A DNA stretch of 64,000 nt from Helicobacter_D sp964464895 (lineage in GTDB: Bacteria > Campylobacterota > Campylobacteria > Campylobacterales > Helicobacteraceae): NCBI GenBank assembly GCA_964464895.1, contig CAYXGY010000001.1:248001-312000 (forward strand). Reading direction: 5' to 3'. The translations under genes and the position numbers were made by a program. Position 1 is the first letter of the stretch. Every line of letters starts with the position of its first letter. The notes beneath the pieces are model-generated. The model was not told the DNA's origin. It worked only from the letters and a program-made list of their open reading frames with translations, and did no database searches. Positions 33,739 through 42,893 of this stretch are shown piece after piece.

Positions 33739-34623
33739 ATGCCTAAAATAAGTGTATTTGGTGGTGGAGCTTGGGGAAGAGCCTTGCATTTTGCTTTTAG
33801 TAAAACAAATGATTGCTATATTGTCTCACGCAAAAACTTAGGAATGGAATCACAAATCACTCCCAAAGAGGCACAAGATAGTGATTTCTTTATTGTCGCA
33901 ATTGCTAGCTCTGCCCTACACGCTTGGCTAGCAACTTCACCCCTACCAACACACGCTAAGATTCTAGTTGCCTCTAAAGGAATTGCACAAGGACAATTCG
34001 TTAGTGAAATCTTTAAGAGTTTTTATCCCCAAAGCAAACTCTGTTTTTTGGCTGGACCAAGCTTTGCCAAAGAAGTGCAAGATTCACTACCATGTGCATT
34101 AAATATCCATACCAATGCAATCAATAATGCCAAGGAATGGTTAGGTTTGTTTCCAAATTTCATCAAACCTTACGCGTGTAATGACATCATTGGGGGAGAG
34201 ATTGGTGGGGCTTACAAAAATGTAATTGCTATTGCAAGTGGAATCTGTGAGGGAATGAAACTCGGCAATAATGCGCGTGCTTCTCTTGTAGCGCGCGGGC
34301 TTGTAGAAATGACACGTTTTGGACAATATTTTGGAGCGCAAGATTCTACATTTTTAGGGCTATCAGGTGCTGGAGACTTGTTTCTGACCGCCAATTCTAT
34401 CCTCTCTCGTAATTTTCGTGTAGGAATCGGATTAGCACTCGGCAAAACCCTGCCAACAATTTTAGAAGAGATTGGAGAAATCGCAGAAGGAGTGAAAACT
34501 TCTCAAGAAATTTATTCTCTTAGTCAAAAACATCAAATCTATACTCCCATTGCAAAAGAAGTTGCACTCATTATGGAGGGCAAAAGCCCAAAGCAAAGCC
34601 TTACTGATTTAATGAAAAGTTAA
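33739..34623 (+). CDS. gpsA: Glycerol-3-phosphate dehydrogenase [NAD(P)+]
   Basis: Makes sn-glycerol-3-phosphate for phospholipids. N-terminal FGGGAWGRALHFAFS is the nucleotide site, SKGIAQGQFVSE and GPSFAKEV follow, and the catalytic lysine is in GEIGGAYKNVIAIASGI near 155-170; GLSGAGDLFLT near 218. ATG 33739 has AAAGGA before it; the open frame continues upstream but family N-termini begin here. 294 residues, slightly short of the E. coli enzyme but usual for Helicobacter. Confidence 0.94.
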   Translation: MPKISVFGGGAWGRALHFAFSKTNDCYIVSRKNLGMESQITPKEAQDSDFFIVAIASSALHAWLATSPLPTHAKILVASKGIAQGQFVSEIFKSFYPQSKLCFLAGPSFAKEVQDSLPCALNIHTNAINNAKEWLGLFPNFIKPYACNDIIGGEIGGAYKNVIAIASGICEGMKLGNNARASLVARGLVEMTRFGQYFGAQDSTFLGLSGAGDLFLTANSILSRNFRVGIGLALGKTLPTILEEIGEIAEGVKTSQEIYSLSQKHQIYTPIAKEVALIMEGKSPKQSLTDLMKS

Positions 34624-34669
34624 ACATCTCTACTTTCAATTATTAGATTTTAAAATATTTTCCATAAGT

Positions 34670-34686
34670 CAAGCCACAAAGGCTTG
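34670..34686. other. Hairpin between convergent gpsA and cheW
   Basis: CAAGCC, loop ACAAA, GGCTTG: six perfect base pairs between the two convergent stops. A run of A follows on the plus strand and no T tract on the minus strand, so it is not a classical intrinsic terminator in either direction. Confidence 0.35.
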
Positions 34687-34700
34687 AAAAAAATAGCAAG

Positions 34701-35192
34701 CTAGAAAGTGCGCTTTAAGAGTTCTTCAGGGCGCAAAATAGTAATAATTCTATCATCTCTTTTTCCTACGCCATAGATTAGATTCTCATCTTGACTAATG
34801 GTTTCTGGTGTAGGGTCAATATCGGATTCTTTAATGCGTACAGATTCCGTTAAGCGGTCAATAACAAATCCCGCTTTATCCTCTTGAACTTGAATTACAA
34901 TATAACGAGTATCTTCTGTTGGTTTTTCATAAGGCAAACCAAACTTTAAGCGCAAATTGATTAATGGCACAACCCAACCACGCATATTAAATACTCCCAA
35001 AACATAGTTTGGTACTCCGGGCACTCTCGTATATTCTAACGGTTTAATAATTTCTTGAATACTCAAGATTGGCACTGCAAATTCTTCTGACCCAATCACA
35101 AAAGCAACTAATTGAATGACATTTTCTGTCTCCACAGGCGACTTTTTTTGTGCTTGTTGTTTTTGTAAAACATCTTGTAATTGATTGCTCAT
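34701..35192 (-). CDS. cheW: Chemotaxis coupling protein
   Basis: Scaffold linking chemoreceptors to CheA. A single CheW domain of 163 residues (LVAFVIGSEEFAVPILSIQEII, VPNYVLGVFNMRGWVVPLINLRLKFGL). Overlaps the cheA stop region by a single base, so the two are translationally coupled. Last gene of cheV-cheA-cheW, the order seen in H. pylori (HP0393-HP0391) as I recall. Confidence 0.95.
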   Translation of the reverse strand: MSNQLQDVLQKQQAQKKSPVETENVIQLVAFVIGSEEFAVPILSIQEIIKPLEYTRVPGVPNYVLGVFNMRGWVVPLINLRLKFGLPYEKPTEDTRYIVIQVQEDKAGFVIDRLTESVRIKESDIDPTPETISQDENLIYGVGKRDDRIITILRPEELLKRTF

Positions 35193-37627
35193 TATTCAGT
35201 TACCTCCACGGTTAAATTAATATTTCGTTTCACAACATTCATCAAATATTCTGGTGAATAAGGTTTGGTGATATATTCTGTCATTCCGGATTCTACCCCA
35301 CGCATTCTATCGGTTTTACTAGTTCGGCTCGTAACTGCAACAAGTGGGAGATTTTTAAATTTCGCATATTTACGAATCTCTGCCGCCAATGTATAACCGT
35401 CCATTTTAGGCATTTCAATATCAATCAAAACAGCATCAAAATGCTTGTCGCCATTTTTAATAATATCTAATGCTTCTAATCCATTTGTTGCTTCAGTCAA
35501 AGTAATGCCAAGAGGTTTCAAGGATTTTCTCATAATTGCACGGTCTGTCATAGAATCATCTACGATTAAGACTTGATAATCACTTGGCGAATTTTTCTCT
35601 TTTTTGGATTCGCTCTCTTGGGCTAATTTGCTGATACTAACTTTGACTTGTTTTGCCATTTGCATCATTGCAGCAATATCAACAATTAATGTTACTCTAC
35701 CATCACCACGAATTGTAGCACCTGCGATTCCTTCTGTTCCTTTTAAATAAGTACCGAGAGATTTAATAACTACTTCCTCTTGTCCAATCAAGAAATCAAC
35801 AATAATACCGATTTTATTTTCTGCTAAACCAATCACAACAACATAGGCTTGTTCAGAATCGTCAAAAACAGAATCTACGCCAAAAATATCTGCTAAACGG
35901 ACGAGCGGTAACACTTCATTTCTTAGGCGCAATACGCTTTTATTTTCTACAGTATAAATTTCATCTTGCGAGATTCTAACGGTTTCAATAACCGAAGCAA
36001 GCGGAATTGCATAAAATTCTTCTTGCACACCAACAAGCAAAGACTGAATAATTGCTAATGTAAGAGGAATTTTGAGTTTTAAAACTGTCCCCTCACCTTT
36101 ACTGCTATCTACATCAATAATACCATTAAGTTTTTCAATATTGGTTTTAACAACATCCATTCCTACCCCACGCCCACTGACATTGGTAACAACTTTAGCT
36201 GTTGAAAATCCTGCTTTAAAAATTAGTCCATAAGCTTCTTTGTCGCTCATAGAATCTGCTTCACGTTCGCTAATCAAACCCTTTTCAACCCCCTTAGAGC
36301 GCAATAAATTAGGATCCATACCTTTACCATCATCTTTGATTTCTACAACAATATGATTTCCTTCATTATAAGCTTTAAGTTCAACTGTTCCTCTTTCTGG
36401 CTTACCAGCTGCTACCCTATCTTCTTTGGATTCCACACCATGATCGCAAGCATTTCTAATCAAATGCACCAATGGATCGCCAATTTCTTCTACGATAGAC
36501 TTATCAAGCTCTGTTTCCTCTCCACTAATAAGCAAATCAATCTCTTTGCCAAGGTCTCTTGAAAGGTCGCGCACCATACGAGGGAATTTATTAAATACCC
36601 TACCAATTGGCAACATTCTCGTTTTCATAACTGCAAGCTGAATATCCGTAGTTACCATAGATACACTTGCTACCACTTGATTGAGTTCCTCTAGGAATTT
36701 TTCACCCTCATAACGTTCTTCTACATCATTATAAATTTTAATCAAGCGGTTTTTACCAAGAACGAGCTCTCCAATCAAGTTCATCAAACTATCCAAACGT
36801 TTAACATCTACCCGAATAGTTTGTTCCATAGCAGTCGCAGGTGCTTTGCTCTCCTCTCCACCTCCGCGAGGTTTTGGAGCAGGTTTAGCTGCTGCAGCAG
36901 GTTTGGGGGCGGCTGGAGCTGCTGGCTTAGGTGCGGCTGGAGCAGGTTTAGGAGCAACTGGAGCTGCTGCTGGGGTAGCTGCCTCATTCACTTCTCCTGG
37001 TGCTTGCACATCGTCTAATTCACCTTTAGCACGTTTTTCTTCACGTTTCTTTTTGTCCTCTTCTTGCCGTTTATTGAGTAACCTCTCAATTTCTTTCTCT
37101 ACTTCCTCTGGAGACATATTTGCATAATCAGGTTCTGGTTCATCTGCGACAGGTGCAGGTTCTAGTGCAGCCGGAGTAGCAGGTTCTGGTGCAGGAGCAG
37201 CTGAAGCTTCGCTTTGAGCCTGTGGAGCTTCTCCTTTTGAGATTGCATCTAAACGTTCTACAACTCCAGCAATATCTCCGTCTAAACCTGTACTTGCGTC
37301 TGTTCCTGTATCACGAATCGCATTGAGCAATTTTTTCATAAAGTCAATAGATTCCAAAACAACGTCCATAATATCTGGAGTGATTGCTAATTCACCATGT
37401 CTTGCTTTGTTTAATACATCTTCCATATGATGTGTCAAATGTGTTAGCACTGAGAAATTCAAAAATGAACCAGAACCCTTGACGGTGTGAGCCACCCTAA
37501 AGATTCTATTTAATAGGTCTAAATCATCAGGGTTATTTTCTAATTCTACCAAGTCTTGGTCAAGTTGCTCAACCATTTCAAACGCTTCAATTAGAAAATC
37601 CTCTAGTATCTCTTGCATTTCATCCAT
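35192..37627 (-). CDS. cheA: Chemotaxis histidine kinase with C-terminal receiver (CheAY)
   Basis: 811 residues: HPt domain with phospho-accepting His47 in RVAHTVKGSGSF, a long Ala/Pro/Lys linker at about 135-270, dimerisation (LMNLIGELVLGKNRL), HATPase (LVHLIRNACDHGVE, then GRGVGMDVV), CheW-like domain, and a C-terminal CheY-like receiver (VLIVDDSMTDRAIM, VLIDIEMPKMDGYTL) fused as in other epsilonproteobacteria. The linker DNA is distinctly GC-rich and repetitive compared with its surroundings. ATG 37627 follows AAAGGTATAATT. Autophosphorylates and passes phosphate to CheY and its own receiver. Confidence 0.97.
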   Translation of the reverse strand: MDEMQEILEDFLIEAFEMVEQLDQDLVELENNPDDLDLLNRIFRVAHTVKGSGSFLNFSVLTHLTHHMEDVLNKARHGELAITPDIMDVVLESIDFMKKLLNAIRDTGTDASTGLDGDIAGVVERLDAISKGEAPQAQSEASAAPAPEPATPAALEPAPVADEPEPDYANMSPEEVEKEIERLLNKRQEEDKKKREEKRAKGELDDVQAPGEVNEAATPAAAPVAPKPAPAAPKPAAPAAPKPAAAAKPAPKPRGGGEESKAPATAMEQTIRVDVKRLDSLMNLIGELVLGKNRLIKIYNDVEERYEGEKFLEELNQVVASVSMVTTDIQLAVMKTRMLPIGRVFNKFPRMVRDLSRDLGKEIDLLISGEETELDKSIVEEIGDPLVHLIRNACDHGVESKEDRVAAGKPERGTVELKAYNEGNHIVVEIKDDGKGMDPNLLRSKGVEKGLISEREADSMSDKEAYGLIFKAGFSTAKVVTNVSGRGVGMDVVKTNIEKLNGIIDVDSSKGEGTVLKLKIPLTLAIIQSLLVGVQEEFYAIPLASVIETVRISQDEIYTVENKSVLRLRNEVLPLVRLADIFGVDSVFDDSEQAYVVVIGLAENKIGIIVDFLIGQEEVVIKSLGTYLKGTEGIAGATIRGDGRVTLIVDIAAMMQMAKQVKVSISKLAQESESKKEKNSPSDYQVLIVDDSMTDRAIMRKSLKPLGITLTEATNGLEALDIIKNGDKHFDAVLIDIEMPKMDGYTLAAEIRKYAKFKNLPLVAVTSRTSKTDRMRGVESGMTEYITKPYSPEYLMNVVKRNINLTVEVTE

Positions 37628-37661
37628 AATTATACCTTTCCTTTACAAAATAAAATTTACG

Positions 37662-38615
37662 CTAATTATTGCTGTATTTATTCACAATTCTTGTGATTTC
37701 ATCATGGAATTTATTTCCATCAAATTTAACAAGATAAGACTCTGCACCTGCTTCCTTACCACGACTTTCACTAAATTTATCGCTAATAGAGGAGCTAAAG
37801 ACAATCGGAATCTTAGCAAATCTTGGGTCTTCTTTGACTTTGGCTGCAAAATGGAATCCGTCCATTTGGGGCATTTCAATATCTGAAATAATAATCTTGA
37901 GCTGCCGCACAAGATTATCGCCATAGTTTTCATAGAGCTTATCAAGCTTTTGAAGCCCAGCTTCTCCATTGTTTGCTTCTGCGACATCAAAGCCCATTTT
38001 TTCCAAAAACTCTTTTAAGATTTTTCTTGCAATTGTGCTGTCATCAAGCACAAGTGCTAACCCATTGAATTTACTGTAAGTGCGTTCTGCGCTCATTTCT
38101 GGATGATAGAATCCCAAATCTTGCACAATACTTTCTAAATCTAAAATTAACAAGACTTGGTTACCCTCAATCCTTGTAACACCTGTAATTTTACTTTTAT
38201 CCATATTGGTTTCTGCCGAAGAGCTAAAATGTGCCGGCTCAATATCTTTCCAATTAATACGGCGAATACGTTTTGCTTCATGCACAATAAAACCTATCAT
38301 AATATTATTAAACTCCGCAACAATAACACGTGGTTTAATCTTCTTATTCTTAGGAACTTCAACATGCATCCACTTAGCAAGGTTAATCACAGGGATCACA
38401 ACCCCTCGTAAATCAAAAATTCCCTCTATATAATCAGGCACACCGGGCAACTCTGTAAGCTTTGGCAAACGGATAATTTCATTAACTTTTGCGACATTAA
38501 TTCCATAAATCCCTTCATACAACTTACCTTTTTCAAGCTTATGGATTCTAAAATCTACCAACTCCATTTCGTTGTTTCCGACTTTTAGAGTATCATCTCG
38601 TTCAAAGTTTGACAC
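37662..38615 (-). CDS. cheV: Chemotaxis coupling protein with receiver domain
   Basis: CheW domain (about 15-165: LYEGIYGINVAKVNEIIRLP, IEGIFDLRGVVIPVINLAKWM) fused to a receiver (LALVLDDSTIARKILKEFLEKMG, IIISDIEMPQMDGFHFA), 317 residues. CheV proteins adjust receptor-CheA coupling by phosphorylation of the receiver, here at the Asp in ISDIEMP. H. pylori has three CheV paralogues; this position corresponds to CheV3. Precedes cheA by 34 bases on the same strand. Confidence 0.94.
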   Translation of the reverse strand: MSNFERDDTLKVGNNEMELVDFRIHKLEKGKLYEGIYGINVAKVNEIIRLPKLTELPGVPDYIEGIFDLRGVVIPVINLAKWMHVEVPKNKKIKPRVIVAEFNNIMIGFIVHEAKRIRRINWKDIEPAHFSSSAETNMDKSKITGVTRIEGNQVLLILDLESIVQDLGFYHPEMSAERTYSKFNGLALVLDDSTIARKILKEFLEKMGFDVAEANNGEAGLQKLDKLYENYGDNLVRQLKIIISDIEMPQMDGFHFAAKVKEDPRFAKIPIVFSSSISDKFSESRGKEAGAESYLVKFDGNKFHDEITRIVNKYSNN

Positions 38616-38616
38616 C

Positions 38617-39378
38617 TCAAAACTCCTTTTTAGTTAAGGATAAACAATAATTTGTATATTCTACAACAAAATACTTTTTTTTACAAGCAAAAAAAGGTAA
38701 CCCTATATAATTCATACCATTATATTTTATACTTTCTCCCCAATGAAAATGCCCTTCTATAATATAAGAATCCATTGGAATTACTAAATTTTTTTGATAG
38801 CTTTCAATGCGTAAAATCGCCAATTTATCGTCATTAGAAAGTCTTTGATTCGTTTGTTTGTCTTGATTTTTTAATTTTTTTTTATTTTGCAAATAACGTA
38901 AAATTCTAGCATATAAAAAAAAAGAAAAAAAATCTAAAAAATTAATAAGAAATTGTTGGCGAATCACTTGCGTATAAAATGTATAATGCCAATTCAAAAA
39001 TACATCGCCGTGTGCTAAATAGGCTTTTTTTTCGCCAAAGTCAAAACAAACAGGTTGCGCACTCAAAGGAAAACAACAAATATTTTTAAAATAGGAAATC
39101 TTAGATAGCAAAAAATCGTGATTCCCTTCAAAATAATAAATTTTATGCTTTAAAGATAATTGCTCCAACAAAGCAAGTGTTTTTTGATTGTCTTGCAATG
39201 CTTTTTTGACACCACCAACCAAAAAATCAAAAATGTCTCCCATCAAGAAAATTTGCCGACTAGGAGATTGCAAAAGCGTTTCAAATACAGAATCTAAAGT
39301 GTTTTGATAGAGGCTATGATGATGGGAATCCGCAATAAAAATTGCCCCCTCTTGAATGCTTAAATCTTGCTCTCTCAT
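38617..39378 (-). CDS. LpxH-like metallophosphoesterase
   Basis: Calcineurin-like phosphoesterase with the five motifs in order: IADSHHH (near 15-21), MGDIFDFLVGG (near 45-55), FEGNHDFLL, LAHGDVFLNW, and EGHFHWGE. Length (253) and order fit UDP-2,3-diacylglucosamine diphosphatase LpxH of lipid A synthesis, though SHHH replaces the usual DLHL. A stretch near residues 145-170 is coded by T9 and A/T runs of 8-9 bases (38875-38932), giving FFSFFLY and NKKKLKN. It starts right after argC in the minus direction and ends one base before cheV, so it is probably co-transcribed with the chemotaxis genes. Confidence 0.78.
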   Translation of the reverse strand: MREQDLSIQEGAIFIADSHHHSLYQNTLDSVFETLLQSPSRQIFLMGDIFDFLVGGVKKALQDNQKTLALLEQLSLKHKIYYFEGNHDFLLSKISYFKNICCFPLSAQPVCFDFGEKKAYLAHGDVFLNWHYTFYTQVIRQQFLINFLDFFSFFLYARILRYLQNKKKLKNQDKQTNQRLSNDDKLAILRIESYQKNLVIPMDSYIIEGHFHWGESIKYNGMNYIGLPFFACKKKYFVVEYTNYCLSLTKKEF

Positions 39379-39393
39379 AAATAAACTTTAAAA

Positions 39394-40404
39394 TTAAGGC
39401 GCATAAGCAATTCGTGGTAGCCCTAAGGACTCCTCTAATCCAAACATTAAGTTAGCATTTGCAAGTGCCTGCGAACTCGCACCTCGCAAGAGATTATCAA
39501 TACTTGAAGTAATAAACAAATCCAAACCATCTGTTTTGGCAAAAATATCGCAAAAATGCGTGCCTGCAACATTTTTAATTTGAGAGCAAGCATTGCGAAT
39601 GCGAATAAAAGGCTCATTAGCATATTTTGCTTGTAGAATCTCTAGCGCATTGATAGGTTCTTTTAAGCGCGCATAAACAGAAACAAGCATTCCACGCGTC
39701 AGAGGAATCAAATGAGGCACAAAGAGTGCCTTTAAATTTTCTTTGCCTATCTTTTTTAATTGTTCGTTAATCTCGGGTGAATGGCGATGATTAATAGGAG
39801 AATACGCAAAAAGATTTTCGTTAATGGTTACGAAATGTGAGGTTTGCACTAATTTTTTCCCCGCACCACTCACGCCACTTTTAGCGTCTATGTAGAGCGT
39901 TTGATTGGAATCCAAATAAGAAACAAATGGCAAAATTGCAAGCAAAGAGGCGGTGGGATAGCACCCCGGATTGGCGACCAAACGCGTGTTAGAAATTTGC
40001 GCACGATTGTATTCTGGTAGCCCATAAACTGCATTTTTAAGATTCTCTTTGTCTAAATGTGAGCAGTAATTTTCCTCATATTTCTCTAAACTCAAGCGAT
40101 AATCTGCCGATAAATCTACGATTCTAATCCCTTTTCCATAAAGACCTTTCACATACTCCATTGCCTTTTGATGAGGCAAAGCAAGAAAAACCAACTCACT
40201 CTCTTGTGCAATCTGTTCGAGATTAGCTTCTAACACAGGCAATTTAATAACATCTTTCAAACAAGAATGCAAAGTGGATAATTCTTGATAATTCTCACTC
40301 GCATAGACAGCATTTAATTCAAACATTTGGTGATTGAGGAGTAATTTTACTAGCTCCAATCCTGTATAACCACTCACTCCAATAATAGAAGTTTTAATTT
40401 TCAT
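39394..40404 (-). CDS. argC: N-acetyl-gamma-glutamyl-phosphate reductase
   Basis: Third step of arginine synthesis. N-terminal SIIGVSGYTGLELVKLL, catalytic Cys in VANPGCYPTASLLAI near 147, SGVSGAGKK, and HRHSPEI are family landmarks. ATG 40404 with AAAGGAAAATTG before it; an overlapping TTG adds one residue. 336 residues. No other arg gene is nearby. H. pylori lacks arginine synthesis as far as I recall, so this points to a different Helicobacter. Confidence 0.94.
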   Translation of the reverse strand: MKIKTSIIGVSGYTGLELVKLLLNHQMFELNAVYASENYQELSTLHSCLKDVIKLPVLEANLEQIAQESELVFLALPHQKAMEYVKGLYGKGIRIVDLSADYRLSLEKYEENYCSHLDKENLKNAVYGLPEYNRAQISNTRLVANPGCYPTASLLAILPFVSYLDSNQTLYIDAKSGVSGAGKKLVQTSHFVTINENLFAYSPINHRHSPEINEQLKKIGKENLKALFVPHLIPLTRGMLVSVYARLKEPINALEILQAKYANEPFIRIRNACSQIKNVAGTHFCDIFAKTDGLDLFITSSIDNLLRGASSQALANANLMFGLEESLGLPRIAYAP

Positions 40405-40444
40405 CAATTTTCCTTTCTTAAAACTGTATCAAATCTTTTAATTC

Positions 40445-40642
40445 TTATCCCCCACCCATAAAAGTAAGACACTCTACCACATCATTTTCTTGTAGCAAGC
40501 AAGAATCCCATTTGTCTTGCTTAATCACTTCAAGATTAATTGCCACTGCTACACTTTTTGTCTCAATCTTATATTCTTGTAACAATTCTTGCACATTTTG
40601 AGATTCCGTATCAATAAGACTTCCATTTAACTTAATTTGCAT
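40445..40642 (-). CDS. thiS: Sulfur carrier protein
   Basis: A 65-residue ubiquitin-like protein ending in a Gly-Gly(-Gly) tail (ECLTFMGGG), the site of adenylation and thiocarboxylation, used in thiazole synthesis for thiamine. MQIKLNG start and NVQELL helix fit ThiS rather than MoaD. ATG 40642 preceded by AAGAGGTAATA. It lies between glmU and argC on the same strand; other thiazole genes are not in the window. Confidence 0.88.
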   Translation of the reverse strand: MQIKLNGSLIDTESQNVQELLQEYKIETKSVAVAINLEVIKQDKWDSCLLQENDVVECLTFMGGG

Positions 40643-40681
40643 TATTACCTCTTTGAATATTTTAAATCACGGAATGCAATT

Positions 40682-41989
40682 TTATGATTTTTTATTGAAA
40701 AATTTATAAAAAAATCCCTCTTTAATGACTTCCTCTCCACGCGTAACAAATAATTCACCCTTTTTGAGATTCCGCCTTATCGTGCTTCCAGCACCAATGA
40801 GACAATCATCTTCAATGACTACAGGAGCGACTGCTTGCGAATCACTCCCAATGAATACATTTTCACCGATAATGGTTTGGTGCTTGCTCTTGCCATCATA
40901 ATTACAAGTAATGAAGCCTGCGCCAATATTCGTCCCCTTGCCCACCTTGCTATCACCAATATAGCTCAAATGCCCCGCTTTGACGCCTTGCAATTGTGAT
41001 TTTTTCACCTCTACAAAATTTCCAATATGCGTATTTTGAATCACACTTTGCGGACGTATATGCGCTAAAGGTCCTATATCGCTAGATTCTATAATACTAG
41101 ATTCTATAATACTTTGTGCTTTAATGTGCGATTCTATGATTTTGGAATCTCCACAAATACGTACACCATTTTCTATCACGCATTCTCCGACAAACTCTAC
41201 ACCTTCTTCAAGGTAAATAGTCTCTGGCAAGCACATTAAAACGCCTTTTTTTAGCCAAAATTCTTTAATGCGATTGCCCAAAATTTCCTCTGCCCTCGCA
41301 AGGTCTAATTTATCATTCACGCCTTTAAAATTTTTCACCTCTACAAACAAAGGCATAATAGATACAGAATCCTTTCGTGCAAGAGCAATAATATCTGTCA
41401 GATAATATTCTTTTTGCACATTATGATTATCCAAAAGTAGCACATAGGATTCTAAAATTTTTTTAGAAAAGCAGTAGATTCCTGCATTGAGCGTGCTAAG
41501 TGCCAAAATTTCGGCACTTGCGTCTTTCTCTTCTACGATTTCTTGCACTTGATTATTTTCAATCACAACGCGTCCATAACCATTTGTATTTGGCAAATCA
41601 AGCACACTCATTACAATATCAGATTCCAAACCGATAAATTTCGCTAATTCCTCTGCTTGCACCAAAGGCATATCACCATTTAAAACTAAGACTTTTTCGT
41701 ATTTTGGCATATAGTTCTTTAGCGCACCTCCGGTGCCGGGAAAGTTTGCCAAATCTTGATGCAAAAAGCGAATCCTCTCTCCAAAATATTCTTGCATTTT
41801 AGCTTTAATCAACTCCTCTTCGAAGCCCAAAACCACGCAAATATCATCACTTAATTTAAGAGATTCTTTAATGCTATAATAGAGCATTTCGCGTCCGCAG
41901 ATTTTATGCAAAACTTTCGGGGTATTGGATTTCATACGCGTGCCTTTTCCGGCAGCCAAAATCACGATTGATAAGGAGTTTTGATTCAT
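40682..41989 (-). CDS. glmU: Bifunctional N-acetylglucosamine-1-phosphate uridyltransferase / glucosamine-1-phosphate acetyltransferase
   Basis: Makes UDP-GlcNAc for peptidoglycan and LPS. N-terminal pyrophosphorylase (SIVILAAGKGTRMKSNTPKVL), then the left-handed beta-helix with hexapeptide repeats (IGNFVEVKKSQL, AGHLSYIGDSKVG, NIGAGFITCNYDGKSKH near 365-380). 435 residues. ATG 41989. Divergent from motA. Confidence 0.96.
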   Translation of the reverse strand: MNQNSLSIVILAAGKGTRMKSNTPKVLHKICGREMLYYSIKESLKLSDDICVVLGFEEELIKAKMQEYFGERIRFLHQDLANFPGTGGALKNYMPKYEKVLVLNGDMPLVQAEELAKFIGLESDIVMSVLDLPNTNGYGRVVIENNQVQEIVEEKDASAEILALSTLNAGIYCFSKKILESYVLLLDNHNVQKEYYLTDIIALARKDSVSIMPLFVEVKNFKGVNDKLDLARAEEILGNRIKEFWLKKGVLMCLPETIYLEEGVEFVGECVIENGVRICGDSKIIESHIKAQSIIESSIIESSDIGPLAHIRPQSVIQNTHIGNFVEVKKSQLQGVKAGHLSYIGDSKVGKGTNIGAGFITCNYDGKSKHQTIIGENVFIGSDSQAVAPVVIEDDCLIGAGSTIRRNLKKGELFVTRGEEVIKEGFFYKFFNKKS

Positions 41990-42118
41990 AGATAAGATTC
42001 CACTCTTTAAGATAATTTAAACAAATTTTAACACAATAAAGTTTAAAATTTATGTTTTGGAATCAAAATTATGTTTTAGGGTTAAATTTCTATCTACTCT
42101 TTGTAAGGAAGTGCGCGT

Positions 42119-42883
42119 ATGGATTTAGGGTCAGTTGCAGGGATTTCATTGTCGCTAATATTATTAGGCACAGCGATGGCACTTGGTGTAGGGATTATGC
42201 CATATTTTGACGTTCCCTCTATTTTAATTACGGTAGGTGGTTCTATCACGAGTTTGCTCATTGCTTATAAAATGGAAAGTATGAAAAAGTTTTTTACTTA
42301 TTTTATGATTGCTTTCAAGCCTCAAACTTTTGATATTCCGGGACTTATTAAAAAACTCGTAGATTATTCTACACAAGCAAGACGCGATGGGATTCTCTCT
42401 TTGGAGCAACAATCCAATCAGGAGGAAAACGAATTCCTAAAACGTGGGCTCAATATGGCGATTGACGGCGCAGAACCCGATAGCATTCGTGATTTGCTAG
42501 AAACGGATATGGATAGAACTTTGGAAAGACATAAAGATAATGCGGGTATCTTTGATACTTGGGCGGCTTTTGCGGGTTCGTATGGAATGCTAGGGACATT
42601 AATTGGTTTGGTTGCGATGCTCTTAAATATGTCCGACCCTGCTTCTATTGGACCTGCGATGGCGGTTGCCTTGCTAACTACCTTTTATGGTTCATTCGTT
42701 GGAAATGTTGTAGGTTCGCCAATTGCCAATATTTTAAAAGTGCGCGCCGCAGATGAGGCATTAGTCAAACTTCTTATCATAGAGGGAATTATGTCTATCC
42801 AAGCGGGAGACAACCCGCGCGCACTTGAAGCAAAATTGCTCACATTTTTACCGCCAAATCAACGCGTAAGCCAATTTGAATAG
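42119..42883 (+). CDS. motA: Flagellar stator subunit MotA, PomA-like type
   Basis: Inner-membrane stator protein with four spans, torque-generating with MotB. The last two spans read MLGTLIGLVAMLLNMSDPASIGPAMAVALLTTFYG, split here as two stretches and very close to sodium-type PomA; the H. pylori proton-type MotA that I recall is clearly different in this region. The cytoplasmic loop carries conserved charged residues (RRDGILSLE). 254 residues. ATG 42119 follows AAGGAAGTGCGCGT. First gene of motA-motB-fliP. Ion choice is inference from similarity. Confidence 0.9.
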   Translation: MDLGSVAGISLSLILLGTAMALGVGIMPYFDVPSILITVGGSITSLLIAYKMESMKKFFTYFMIAFKPQTFDIPGLIKKLVDYSTQARRDGILSLEQQSNQEENEFLKRGLNMAIDGAEPDSIRDLLETDMDRTLERHKDNAGIFDTWAAFAGSYGMLGTLIGLVAMLLNMSDPASIGPAMAVALLTTFYGSFVGNVVGSPIANILKVRAADEALVKLLIIEGIMSIQAGDNPRALEAKLLTFLPPNQRVSQFE

Positions 42884-42893
42884 AGATTCGTAA

